DNA from: an uncultured Collinsella sp. | Lineage (GTDB): Bacteria; Actinomycetota; Coriobacteriia; Coriobacteriales; Coriobacteriaceae | DNA length: 64,000 bases | Direction: 5' to 3' | Assembly (NCBI GenBank): GCA_959018755.1 | Contig: CAUEMA010000001.1 | Location: forward strand, 124,001 to 188,000 | Shown: piece by piece, positions 51,846 through 59,770 of the stretch | Layout: every line of letters starts with the position of its first letter | Numbering within the stretch: the stretch's first letter is position 1 | Translations under genes and position numbers: made by a program | The notes under the pieces: generated by a model | Database searches by the model: none | What the model was told of the DNA's origin: nothing | Seen by the model: the letters and a program-made list of their open reading frames with translations, nothing else

Positions 51846-53141
51846 ATGGCCAAGAGCAGGTACGCCGATGCCACCAAGGCCGCTCGCAGGGCCGCGATGT
51901 CTGCCCATGCGGCCGCGGTGAATGCCGACAACGTCGACGCGTCCGCGCAGCCGACTGCCAGTGCTGCCATCAAGCCCGCCCGTGACGCCCGTCGCGACGA
52001 GCTGACGCACGTGGACGCCAAGGGCGAGGTACGCATGGTCGACGTGTCCGACAAGGCCGAGACCCATCGCATTGCCATCGCCGAGGGCACCATCCTCATG
52101 CATCCCGAGACGCAGGCCATGGTGTTGCAGGACCGCGCCAAAAAGGGCGACGTGCTTGCCTGCGCGCGCGTGGCGGGCATTATGGCCATCAAGCGCACGA
52201 GTGACATCATCCCCATGTGCCATCCGTTGCTCATTACCAAGAGTAAGTGCGATATCGAGCCCATCGCTCCGGCGGGGACGCCGGCCGAGGACGTGCCCGA
52301 GGGCTGGTCGCCGGCGCGCGCGGACGGGCAGGTTGGCTTTCACGTACTGGTCACGGCGGGCGTGACGGGCAAGACGGGTATCGAGATGGAGGCGTTGACC
52401 GGCGCGAGTGCCGCGTGTCTGACCATCTACGACATGTGCAAGGCGGTTGATCGCGGCATGGAGATCGTCGACGTGCGCCTGCTGCACAAGGAAGGCGGCC
52501 GATCGGGCGTGTGGGATCGTGCCGAACGTCAGGCGGCTGCTGTTGAGGCCGTGGCCGCTGATGGTGCCGCGCTCGCAAGCGCACCCGTCGCCGTCGCGCC
52601 CGCAGCTCCGGCACCGGCCGTCCCCGCGATCGCGTTTATCGGCTACCAAAATTCGGGCAAGACCACGCTTGTCGAGAAGGTTATCGCCGAGCTCACCCGC
52701 CGCGGCCTGCGCGTGGGGTCGCTCAAGCATCATGGGCACCACGGCTTTGATATCGATGTGCCCGCCAAGGATACGTGGCGCCATCACCAGGCCGGATCCA
52801 AGCACGTGGGCCTCATCTGCGCCACGCGCTGGGCGGAGTACGCCGACACGCGCGAGGAGGACGAGATGCCCGCGCGCGAGCTGCTGTCGCGCTACAACGA
52901 TGTCGACGTGGTGATCATCGAGGGCTACAAGACCGAGGGCTTCGACAACATCGTGGTCGCGCGCTCCGGCGTCGATCGCCTACGCGGCAAGAGCTCGCTC
53001 GACCTGGTCGACGGTCACACGCTGGCCCTTGCCTGCAACGAGGCCCTGGCACGTCAGGCCTTCGACGCAGGCTTTGCGACCCGAGCCATCAACATCAACG
53101 ATGCCCGAGCCATCTGCGATCTCATCCAAGACCATCTTTAA
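51846..53141 (+). CDS. moaC: MoaC-MobB fusion protein (cyclic pyranopterin phosphate synthase / Mo-cofactor guanylylation partner)
   Basis: 431 residues in one frame. After an Ala-rich ~50-residue extension comes a full MoaC domain (LTHVDAKGEVRMVDVSDKAETHR; MCHPLLITK; GKTGIEMEALTGASAACLTIYDMCKAVD). An Ala/Pro linker follows, then MobB with its P-loop GYQNSGKTTLVEKV and LKHHGHHGFDID. MoaC forms cPMP; MobB helps attach GMP to the molybdenum cofactor. No MobA or other mo genes are in the window. GGAGG precedes ATG 51846. Confidence 0.93.
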   Translation: MAKSRYADATKAARRAAMSAHAAAVNADNVDASAQPTASAAIKPARDARRDELTHVDAKGEVRMVDVSDKAETHRIAIAEGTILMHPETQAMVLQDRAKKGDVLACARVAGIMAIKRTSDIIPMCHPLLITKSKCDIEPIAPAGTPAEDVPEGWSPARADGQVGFHVLVTAGVTGKTGIEMEALTGASAACLTIYDMCKAVDRGMEIVDVRLLHKEGGRSGVWDRAERQAAAVEAVAADGAALASAPVAVAPAAPAPAVPAIAFIGYQNSGKTTLVEKVIAELTRRGLRVGSLKHHGHHGFDIDVPAKDTWRHHQAGSKHVGLICATRWAEYADTREEDEMPARELLSRYNDVDVVIIEGYKTEGFDNIVVARSGVDRLRGKSSLDLVDGHTLALACNEALARQAFDAGFATRAININDARAICDLIQDHL

Positions 53142-53154
53142 GGCTTGACGCTGA

Positions 53155-53190
53155 ACCTGCCAAAAAGGGACAGGTTTATTTTGGTAGGTT
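53155..53190. repeat. Intergenic hairpin repeat, CAGGTTTATTTTGG family (copy 2)
   Basis: ACCTGCCAAAA pairs with TTTTGGTAGGT, with AGGGACAGGTTTAT between, then a T-rich tail. It is the inverse orientation of the element at 15806-15845. It begins 14 bp after the moaC-mobB stop and may terminate it. Confidence 0.78.
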
Positions 53191-53211
53191 TTATCTGGGC
53201 AAACGCTGTTT

Positions 53212-53249
53212 CCACCACAAAGGGGCCAGGCGCCTTTGTGGTGGTTTTT
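53212..53249. repeat. Hairpin repeat/terminator, CCACCRCAAAGG family (copy 2)
   Basis: CCACCACAAAG pairs with CTTTGTGGTGG, loop GGGCCAGGCGC, followed by T5. Second element in tandem after moaC-mobB. Confidence 0.88.
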
Positions 53250-53418
53250 GCTTTGGTAGATGTGTGGGACATGCCTTACAATCTACCAAGTAGTTCATGA
53301 CGGGCGAAAAACGGAGAGAAGGGGCTTGATGCGTCCTTAATGTTTCATGCGGATAGATTGATTTGACAGACGGTGGCGAATGCCCGCCGTCCGCATTCGT
53401 ATGAAACAAGGAGTCTCC

Positions 53419-54699
53419 ATGCTCGCCCCTCTTTTCTCAAAGCCTCAATCATCGCTTTCCGTGCAGGCCAAGCTCCTGGTGGCGATGCGCTTTCTCATCT
53501 ACACCGGTTTCCAGACCAGCTACTTTATCGGCATCATCGGAACGCTCACCTATGCGGACGGCGCTTCGGTCGTCGCGACATCGCTGGCCGTCCTTTTTAT
53601 GAACGTATTCGTGATCTTGGGATCCTTTGCGGGTGGCGCGGCGCTCGACGCCTGGGGCCCACGCCGTCATTTCTTGCTGAGCGTCGTCGGCACGTTGGCA
53701 ACTGGCGCGGCGATCATTGCCTTTGGCAGCGCGACCGGTATCGTCCTGCTCGGCGCGGTGCTTCTGGGCTTTGTGATGGGGTTCGCCCAGCCTATCGCCA
53801 CATCCTATCCGGCCTACCTCACCGACGATCCTGTCGAGCTCAAAGACATCAACTCTGCCATCGCCATGTTCTCAAACGTGAGCATCGTCGTTGGCCCCAC
53901 GCTGGGCGGCTTTTTCGCGGCGGCTGCGTCGTCGCGCGCGGTGTTCGTGCTTATGATGCTCTTTACCGTGCTGGCGTTCGTCGTCGGTTGGGGCTTTAGG
54001 CCGCAGACCAGCCATGTCGCCGGGCATGCGGATGCCGATTCGGCAGAGGAAGGGGAGCGTGCGGGACGAAGCTCCAACCCCAGCACGCCCGCCCGCGCCA
54101 CCTTCGCAGCCAGCATCAAGACAGTCTTCACCAACAGCGTCCTCGCGCTACTTTTCTGCATCATTTTTCTTTCGAACTTTGGTTACGGAGCCTTCGATCC
54201 GCTGGAGTCGTTCTTCTACCGCGATGTCCTGCACGTCGGCGTTGAGTGGATGGGCTGGCTCTCGTCGGCCTCGGGCGTGGGCGCGGTGCTGGGTGCCGTG
54301 CTCGCGCTCCGCTTGCCGCCGCACTTGGTAAACCTAAAAACGCTGCTCGTGGCACTTATGTCCGTGGGCCTGGGAAGCCTGCTCTATGTGGGGACGCCGT
54401 ACGTGGGTGTGGCCCTTGTCGGCCAGGTCGCCCTGGGCATAGCCTGGGGCGTTGTCAACCCGCTTCATAACACCATCGTGCAAACGACGGCTCCGCTCGA
54501 GCAGCTCGGTCGCGTCAACTCGGTCATGGGCTTTGGCAATATGTTCGCCGGCGTGGCGCCGCTGGCGATTGCCCCGTGGCTGGCGGCGACATTTGGCGTA
54601 CAGCAGACACTCGTGGGGGCAGGCATGGTCGTGACGGCGGTCCCTGCGGCGTTGCTGCTGTTTGGACGCCGGCATTTTGATCGTGCCGCAAGGCAGTAA
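53419..54699 (+). CDS. Major facilitator superfamily transporter
   Basis: 426 residues with 12 membrane segments and a cytoplasmic linker of about 40 residues rich in Asp/Glu/Ser (HADADSAEEGERAGRSSNPS) between the halves. The loop 2-3 motif reads GGAALDAWGPRRHFL, as in drug:proton antiporter-like MFS proteins (MFS_1/MFS_3, enterobactin-exporter-like). Substrate unknown. Start at ATG 53419 behind AAGGAG. Single gene flanked by hairpin repeats. Confidence 0.88.
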   Translation: MLAPLFSKPQSSLSVQAKLLVAMRFLIYTGFQTSYFIGIIGTLTYADGASVVATSLAVLFMNVFVILGSFAGGAALDAWGPRRHFLLSVVGTLATGAAIIAFGSATGIVLLGAVLLGFVMGFAQPIATSYPAYLTDDPVELKDINSAIAMFSNVSIVVGPTLGGFFAAAASSRAVFVLMMLFTVLAFVVGWGFRPQTSHVAGHADADSAEEGERAGRSSNPSTPARATFAASIKTVFTNSVLALLFCIIFLSNFGYGAFDPLESFFYRDVLHVGVEWMGWLSSASGVGAVLGAVLALRLPPHLVNLKTLLVALMSVGLGSLLYVGTPYVGVALVGQVALGIAWGVVNPLHNTIVQTTAPLEQLGRVNSVMGFGNMFAGVAPLAIAPWLAATFGVQQTLVGAGMVVTAVPAALLLFGRRHFDRAARQ

Positions 54700-54702
54700 A
54701 AA

Positions 54703-54761
54703 CCATCACAACATTCGATGAAAATCGCGATTTCGCCGAATAACGTCGAATGTTGTGATGG
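54703..54761. repeat. Perfect 16-bp inverted repeat after the MFS gene
   Basis: CCATCACAACATTCGA pairs perfectly with TCGAATGTTGTGATGG across a 27-nt middle that itself contains TCGCGA. It starts 3 bp after the MFS stop. No T-run follows. Similar in layout to the 49349/50589 repeats but with unrelated sequence. Confidence 0.8.
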
Positions 54762-54780
54762 ATTGCGCCGCGGATCCTGC

Positions 54781-54818
54781 CACCACAAAGGGGCCAAGCA
54801 CCTTTGTGGTGGTTTTTG
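54781..54818. repeat. Hairpin repeat/terminator, CCACCRCAAAGG family (copy 3)
   Basis: CCACCACAAAGG pairs with CCTTTGTGGTGG, loop GGCCAAGCA, then T5. Nearly identical to 53212-53249. Confidence 0.88.
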
Positions 54819-54906
54819 CTTTGACGGGCCGCGCCTGTGCCTTGGTATACCATGTACGCCGTTCACGAATACGCCCCACACCGCCGCACAACCCAGAAAG
54901 GCCCCC

Positions 54907-55728
54907 ATGGACACCACCTTCAGCCACATCAAAGCCGTGTTCTGCGATATCGACGGCACGCTGCTCACGAGCCAGCACACGGTGTCCCCGCGCACCGTGG
55001 CGGCGATCCACGCCCTGCGCGAGCGCGGCGTGCTCTTTGGCCTGTGCACCGGGCGCGACGCCCAAGCGACCGAGGCCATGTACGAGCTCTGGGGCATCGA
55101 AGGCCTGGTGGACGTGCTCGTGGGCTGCGGCGGCGCCGAAGTCATCGACCGTGCGCACGGCATCAACGAGCTGAGCTACCCGCTACCGGGCGAGACCATC
55201 GCGCACATCTGCGAGCACATGGCAGGCCTGCCGGCAACGCCCGTTTGCCCTCGGGACGGCGTGCTCTATGTGCCCGAGAGCAATGAGTGCGTCGAGCACC
55301 TGTCGCGCGTCGACGGCGTGCCCTACCAGGTGGTCGATTTTGCCGAGTTCTTGCGCGAGCCGCAGCCCAAGGTGATGTTTACCATGGCGCCCGAGGTGAT
55401 GCCGCAGGTCATCGAGCGAGCATCGACGTTTGCCGATAACACTGTTAAGGCGGCGGCTCTGCAAACCACGCAGCGGCTCTACGAGTTCATGGATCCGCGC
55501 GTGTCCAAGACGCGCGGCCTTGTGCGCGTGGCGGAGCTCAACGACATGGAGCTCCAGGACATCTGCGTATTTGGCGATGCCGACAACGACACCAGCATGG
55601 TGGCTGACGCCGGCGTGGGCGTGGCCATGGCAAACGGCAGCGACGCCACTCGCTCCGCCGCCGATTATGTAACCGCGAGCAACGACGAAGACGGCATCGC
55701 GATCTTTATCGAGGAGCATCTGCTGTAG
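54907..55728 (+). CDS. Cof-type HAD-superfamily phosphatase
   Basis: 273 residues. HAD motif I is FCDIDGTLL, motif II FGLCTGR, and motif IV FGDADNDTSMVADAGVGVAMANG, with a C2 cap domain between, as in Cof/YidA-type sugar-phosphate or nucleotide-cofactor phosphatases. The specific substrate is not readable. Start at ATG 54907 behind AGAAAGG. Flanked by CCACCRCAAAGG repeats on both sides. Confidence 0.9.
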   Translation: MDTTFSHIKAVFCDIDGTLLTSQHTVSPRTVAAIHALRERGVLFGLCTGRDAQATEAMYELWGIEGLVDVLVGCGGAEVIDRAHGINELSYPLPGETIAHICEHMAGLPATPVCPRDGVLYVPESNECVEHLSRVDGVPYQVVDFAEFLREPQPKVMFTMAPEVMPQVIERASTFADNTVKAAALQTTQRLYEFMDPRVSKTRGLVRVAELNDMELQDICVFGDADNDTSMVADAGVGVAMANGSDATRSAADYVTASNDEDGIAIFIEEHLL

Positions 55729-55741
55729 CGCCGGGGGAGAG

Positions 55742-55773
55742 CCACCACAAAGGGGGCAGGTACCTTTGTGGTG
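55742..55773. repeat. Hairpin repeat, CCACCRCAAAGG family (copy 4)
   Basis: CCACCACAAAGG pairs with CCTTTGTGGTG, loop GGGCAGGTA. No T-run follows, unlike the other copies. It begins 13 bp after the HAD gene stop. Confidence 0.82.
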
Positions 55774-56251
55774 ACCGCTTGATTGCAATTAGACGCTCAG
55801 GCGATTTAGGTGAATTGATACCGAAAATCTGCGCGAAAATACAAATAACTTTGTCCGAACATCGCGCTCTAACCACCGATGGGTTAAAGATATTCTCATC
55901 AGTTTGGAAGGATATTCCTTCCGGTTAATGACCTACTGCTCACGGTCGATTTTCGACCGTGAGCGGGATGTCTGCTCTTGAGCAAAAATTTGTGCAAATA
56001 AATCTAATGCCATTAAAAAATGATGTGCAGCTAAATTACCAGTAGAAACAAATAATAGATAGCGAATAAACGAAGGTAAATCTGAGCAAATGTCAAGAGA
56101 ATTGAGAATCCGCTACAAAAATGTCGGTTTTGTTGCTCAGATGTCTAAACAATCGTTACAATATGTACACTAAACGTGCGCAATTACAGATTGCGCAGAT
56201 ACGTTTGATAGTGAAAGAGCAAGATCGCGGTCTCTTGGGGAGGAGACATCG
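55774..56251 (+). other. AT-rich 478-bp gap upstream of the pilus locus, with hairpins
   Basis: No gene seen. A perfect 12-bp hairpin GCTCACGGTCGA/TCGACCGTGAGC with a 3-nt loop lies at 55938-55964. A longer interrupted hairpin is at about 56168-56212, with core GCGCAAT/ATTGCGC, and GTCTC/GAGAC (56229-56246) partly encloses the GGGGAGG ribosome site of the adhesin gene. The visible drop in G+C sets this region apart from the preceding housekeeping genes. It probably contains the pilus promoter and leader. Confidence 0.5.
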
Positions 56252-59200
56252 ATGAAAGCAAATTCAGACAAATCTAAGCAGAGTAATAAAGCGACGCGCC
56301 GTGTACTGGCAGGCGCTTTGTGCGGAGCTTCCGTGTTGAGCCTGGTGCTGTCGCTCGTCATGCCTCCGATCTCGCAGGCCATTGCCAACGATGGTCAGGC
56401 GGTTTCTACCGAGGAAACTGTGATGGGGGGTTCCTCAAGTGAGTCTACTGTTGTAGGCAACACCAACAACGGGGATACCGAAAACCAGAATAGTGACGAG
56501 ACCGAGAACGGCGAAACCTCTGGTGGCGTTGTCGCGACGGGCCTGTCGTCCGATGACGCGGGAGCCAAAAGTGCCGAGCAGCCTGCCGAAGACGACACTA
56601 ATGATGAAGACGCAATCGCGCCTGCTACAGAGAATGAATCAGATTATGAAATTCGCAACGCGGCAGAGCTGAGCTCAAAGCTCCTTAACAAGGAACTGCG
56701 TGATGGAGACGGCGTTGCTACTTTTAAGCTTACGGCCGATATCGACTATAACGATGAGATTGGGCTCGAACAGTCCAGCGACAATCCCATCAATATCACC
56801 TTGAACTTAAATGGTCACAAGATAAAGCAGGATAGTGCTGGCAAGCCTCTGTTTGATATTGCTAAGGGCGCGACGCTTACGGTCGTGGACGACGTGGACT
56901 CTGGGCACATTCAGGAGAATGTTGCCGACGGCCAGCAGCTGCAAGATAAGGACGAGTATCTGACACCTGACAATTATGGCAAGACGGCAAAGATGTCTTA
57001 TGACGATAATGGCATTCCGACTGACCTTACCTATTACGTAACCGAATCGACTGCAAGTGGTGCAGGTACCACCGAGAAGATCTATGAGCACACGGCGACA
57101 ATTCAGGGCGCAATTGTTGGAGGCACCAAGAACTCCACGATGAGGCTCATTAACGTTTACCAGGGCGGCACGTTTAACCTCCAGAGTGGTACGCTTACGC
57201 AGAAAAAGGACTGCAATGTCGGTAACCTCATCTATGCCGAGAACGGTTCTACCGTCAATATGAGCGGTGGCTACGTATGCGGTGCTTCTACGAACACTTG
57301 GGCCAACGGTGCAGGTGTCATGGTGTCTAATGAAGGGGGCAGCGCTTCGACCCTTAATCTGATCGGTGGCGTAATTGCTGGCAACTGCGCTTCGAGTGGC
57401 GGCGGTGTATATGCCAAGGGGTCTGCAGTCAAGGTGACCAGTGGCGTAATCTCCGGTAAGGTGACCAGTGGCGTAATCTCCGGTAATAGCACATTCGGCG
57501 CGGGACTCGGTGGCGGCATTATGGCCGAGGGCGGCATCGTGACCGTCTCTGGTGGCTATGTCACGAATAATAGAATGGCTAAATTCTGCGGTAACGAAGG
57601 CGATGGTTGTCATGGCGGCGCTGGGCTTGCTGTCAATAACGGCGCCCATGTCACCATTTCCGGTGGCCAGATTACCGGCAACTACTCCGAGGAAGCTGGC
57701 GGTGGCGTTTATGTTACCGATGTTGGTCGACAAGGGTGGTCTCGCAAGGATACGGCATGGCTCACAATTACGGGGGGAACTATTGCCTCTAATGTGAGCT
57801 TCCGATCTGAGGGTGCCGGCATCCGAGTGGGCCAGATGGTTGACGCGATGGTAAATGGATCGTCAAAAGATAGCCCAGTCTACATCACTAATAACCACTG
57901 CATGTCTCGCTTTGACTGGGGCGGAGGCGGCGTCTTCGTCCAGGGCGATTCGAATACCGCATCTAATGCTGGCAGGCTCTTTGTGTACAACTCGTACATT
58001 AGCGCCAATATCGCTGGCGGCTATGGCGGCGGCGTAGCAGTCTGCCCCACGGGCAAGACGTTGGTAACGAACACTGAGGGCACGGCAATCTTTGGCAATT
58101 CGTCTGCTGGCGCTGATTACGACTATCATGATGATTACAACGCACAGGACAATACCGGTAATGAAGGTAAGCCCCATCTTTCCGAAGGTGGCCACGATAA
58201 AAATCAAGATTTCACTGCGTATAATAAAAATCCTGCGATCTTCCGCGAAAACGGTCATGCGGATTTCTTCCTTGCTGCAACGGGCCACAGCGATCCAATC
58301 GCAGCGGTAATCGGCAAGATGCTTGGTGGCGGTGACGCCAAGTTTTCGGGAAGCATTGAACTTGAAAAGAAGATTAGTATTCCGGCTAATGGTGGTGTTC
58401 AGGTCAAGAATAGTATCGGCTTGTCTTCGGGTGTTAATGCCGGAGATGATGCTGCGACGGCCGCGCAGGGTCTTGCCACAACCTTCATCACTGGCAACTA
58501 TTCCTGGAACCATGGCGGCGGCATCATGTCGAACGGCGACCTGTACTTGGGCCAGCCAGCGGATACGTATGTCTACCCGAGCCTTAAGCTGAAGGCAACC
58601 AAGGTGTTGGACGGCCGTGGCCTCAAAGATGGGGAGTTCTCCTTTACGGTCTACCGTAAGGACTCGAATGATCCTTTCACAAATGGGGTATTCAATCGTG
58701 ACGCTTGTACCGAGGTTGGAACTGCAAATAATGATGAAAGCGGCAACATTGCGTTTAACCTTGGTGAACAGTTCGCAGCGAGCGGTACGGCTGACAAAAT
58801 CACATACTACTTGGTCGAAGATGCCGGCGAGGACTCCGACATCACATACGACTCTGCTGTGTATGAGATTGTGGTAAAGGCTAAAGATACCCAGACCTCG
58901 CTCATGTCTGTTCCGAAAAAAGACAATCCAAATGAGGAAAAGCAGCTCGTCATCCATAACTACACGATTGAAAACGTCAGTGTCACCAAGCGTGAATTCG
59001 ATAAGTCGTCCGGTGCGTGGATCAACGTAAAGCAGTGGGGCGACGTAAAACAGGACGGAGGCTATTATTGTATTGGCGGTGTCGAAGGCTCTACGACCTT
59101 CACCAACAAATACACTCCGTACACCTCCACTGGCTCCTGGACTCCTGAGGCGACTAAGGTCGTTAAGGGTGGCGAGATGAAGGAGTTTACGCTCGAGCTT

Positions 59201-59770
59201 GCGGATAACCCGGACTTCGCGGACGCTAAGACGGTTAAGACTCGGGTCGATGGCGACAAGTCCCAGACGCTTTCGTTCTTAAATGCGTCTGGCGAGGGGA
59301 TTAAGTACTCGCTCTCTGATATCACGAAGAATCCCTTCACTGCCGGTGATCCTACGGGCCGTGGCGCTTCCAAGACCTTCACGTACTACGTGTGCGAGAA
59401 GAATGAGGGTTCAATTTTCTCGCATTATAAGTTCGATCAGTCGGTCTATAAGCTTGACGTCACGATGACGGATCAGAAAGATGGCACAATCACTGCCACG
59501 AAGGTGACCTACACCCAGATCAAGGATGCTGACGGTAATGCCATCGACGAAGGCAAGCAGACTACCGTGGATTACAACGATGGATCCGATACTACCAAGC
59601 CCAAGTCCATCCCCACCTTCACCAACACCTACTCCACCTCTTTGCCCCTTTCTGGTATGTCGGGCGTCACGCTGACGTACCTTGCCGGTGCGGCGGTGCT
59701 TTGCGCTGCTGCGGCCTGGATGCACATTCGTCGCAAGGCGAATGCGAAGGGAGGTGAGCGTCGTGAATAA
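56252..59770 (+). CDS. Large cell-wall-anchored adhesin/tip pilin with beta-helix and isopeptide pilin domains
   Basis: 1172 residues. A signal peptide (about residues 15-45, VLAGALCGASVLSLVLSLVMPPISQAIA) is followed by a Thr/Asn/Glu-rich segment to about 130. A region with many Gly-rich beta-strand repeats (about 280-700; SGGYVCGAS, SGVISGN, GGGVYVTD) is typical of right-handed parallel beta-helices. Two FctA/Spy0128-like isopeptide pilin domains come next (LKLKATKVLDGRGLKDGEFSFTVYRKD...TYYLVEDAGED, and EATKVVKGGEMKEFTLEL...TYYVCEKNEG). The C-terminus has a sortase motif LPLSG (1131-1135), a membrane helix and Arg/Lys. Exported and probably the pilus tip. First gene of three. Confidence 0.88.
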   Translation: MKANSDKSKQSNKATRRVLAGALCGASVLSLVLSLVMPPISQAIANDGQAVSTEETVMGGSSSESTVVGNTNNGDTENQNSDETENGETSGGVVATGLSSDDAGAKSAEQPAEDDTNDEDAIAPATENESDYEIRNAAELSSKLLNKELRDGDGVATFKLTADIDYNDEIGLEQSSDNPINITLNLNGHKIKQDSAGKPLFDIAKGATLTVVDDVDSGHIQENVADGQQLQDKDEYLTPDNYGKTAKMSYDDNGIPTDLTYYVTESTASGAGTTEKIYEHTATIQGAIVGGTKNSTMRLINVYQGGTFNLQSGTLTQKKDCNVGNLIYAENGSTVNMSGGYVCGASTNTWANGAGVMVSNEGGSASTLNLIGGVIAGNCASSGGGVYAKGSAVKVTSGVISGKVTSGVISGNSTFGAGLGGGIMAEGGIVTVSGGYVTNNRMAKFCGNEGDGCHGGAGLAVNNGAHVTISGGQITGNYSEEAGGGVYVTDVGRQGWSRKDTAWLTITGGTIASNVSFRSEGAGIRVGQMVDAMVNGSSKDSPVYITNNHCMSRFDWGGGGVFVQGDSNTASNAGRLFVYNSYISANIAGGYGGGVAVCPTGKTLVTNTEGTAIFGNSSAGADYDYHDDYNAQDNTGNEGKPHLSEGGHDKNQDFTAYNKNPAIFRENGHADFFLAATGHSDPIAAVIGKMLGGGDAKFSGSIELEKKISIPANGGVQVKNSIGLSSGVNAGDDAATAAQGLATTFITGNYSWNHGGGIMSNGDLYLGQPADTYVYPSLKLKATKVLDGRGLKDGEFSFTVYRKDSNDPFTNGVFNRDACTEVGTANNDESGNIAFNLGEQFAASGTADKITYYLVEDAGEDSDITYDSAVYEIVVKAKDTQTSLMSVPKKDNPNEEKQLVIHNYTIENVSVTKREFDKSSGAWINVKQWGDVKQDGGYYCIGGVEGSTTFTNKYTPYTSTGSWTPEATKVVKGGEMKEFTLELADNPDFADAKTVKTRVDGDKSQTLSFLNASGEGIKYSLSDITKNPFTAGDPTGRGASKTFTYYVCEKNEGSIFSHYKFDQSVYKLDVTMTDQKDGTITATKVTYTQIKDADGNAIDEGKQTTVDYNDGSDTTKPKSIPTFTNTYSTSLPLSGMSGVTLTYLAGAAVLCAAAAWMHIRRKANAKGGERRE
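57431..57484 (+). repeat. 27-bp tandem duplication in the adhesin gene
   Basis: The 27-bp unit coding KVTSGVISG is present twice in tandem, base for base identical (57431-57457 and 57458-57484). This adds one beta-helix coil-like repeat and points to recent slippage expansion. Confidence 0.9.
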
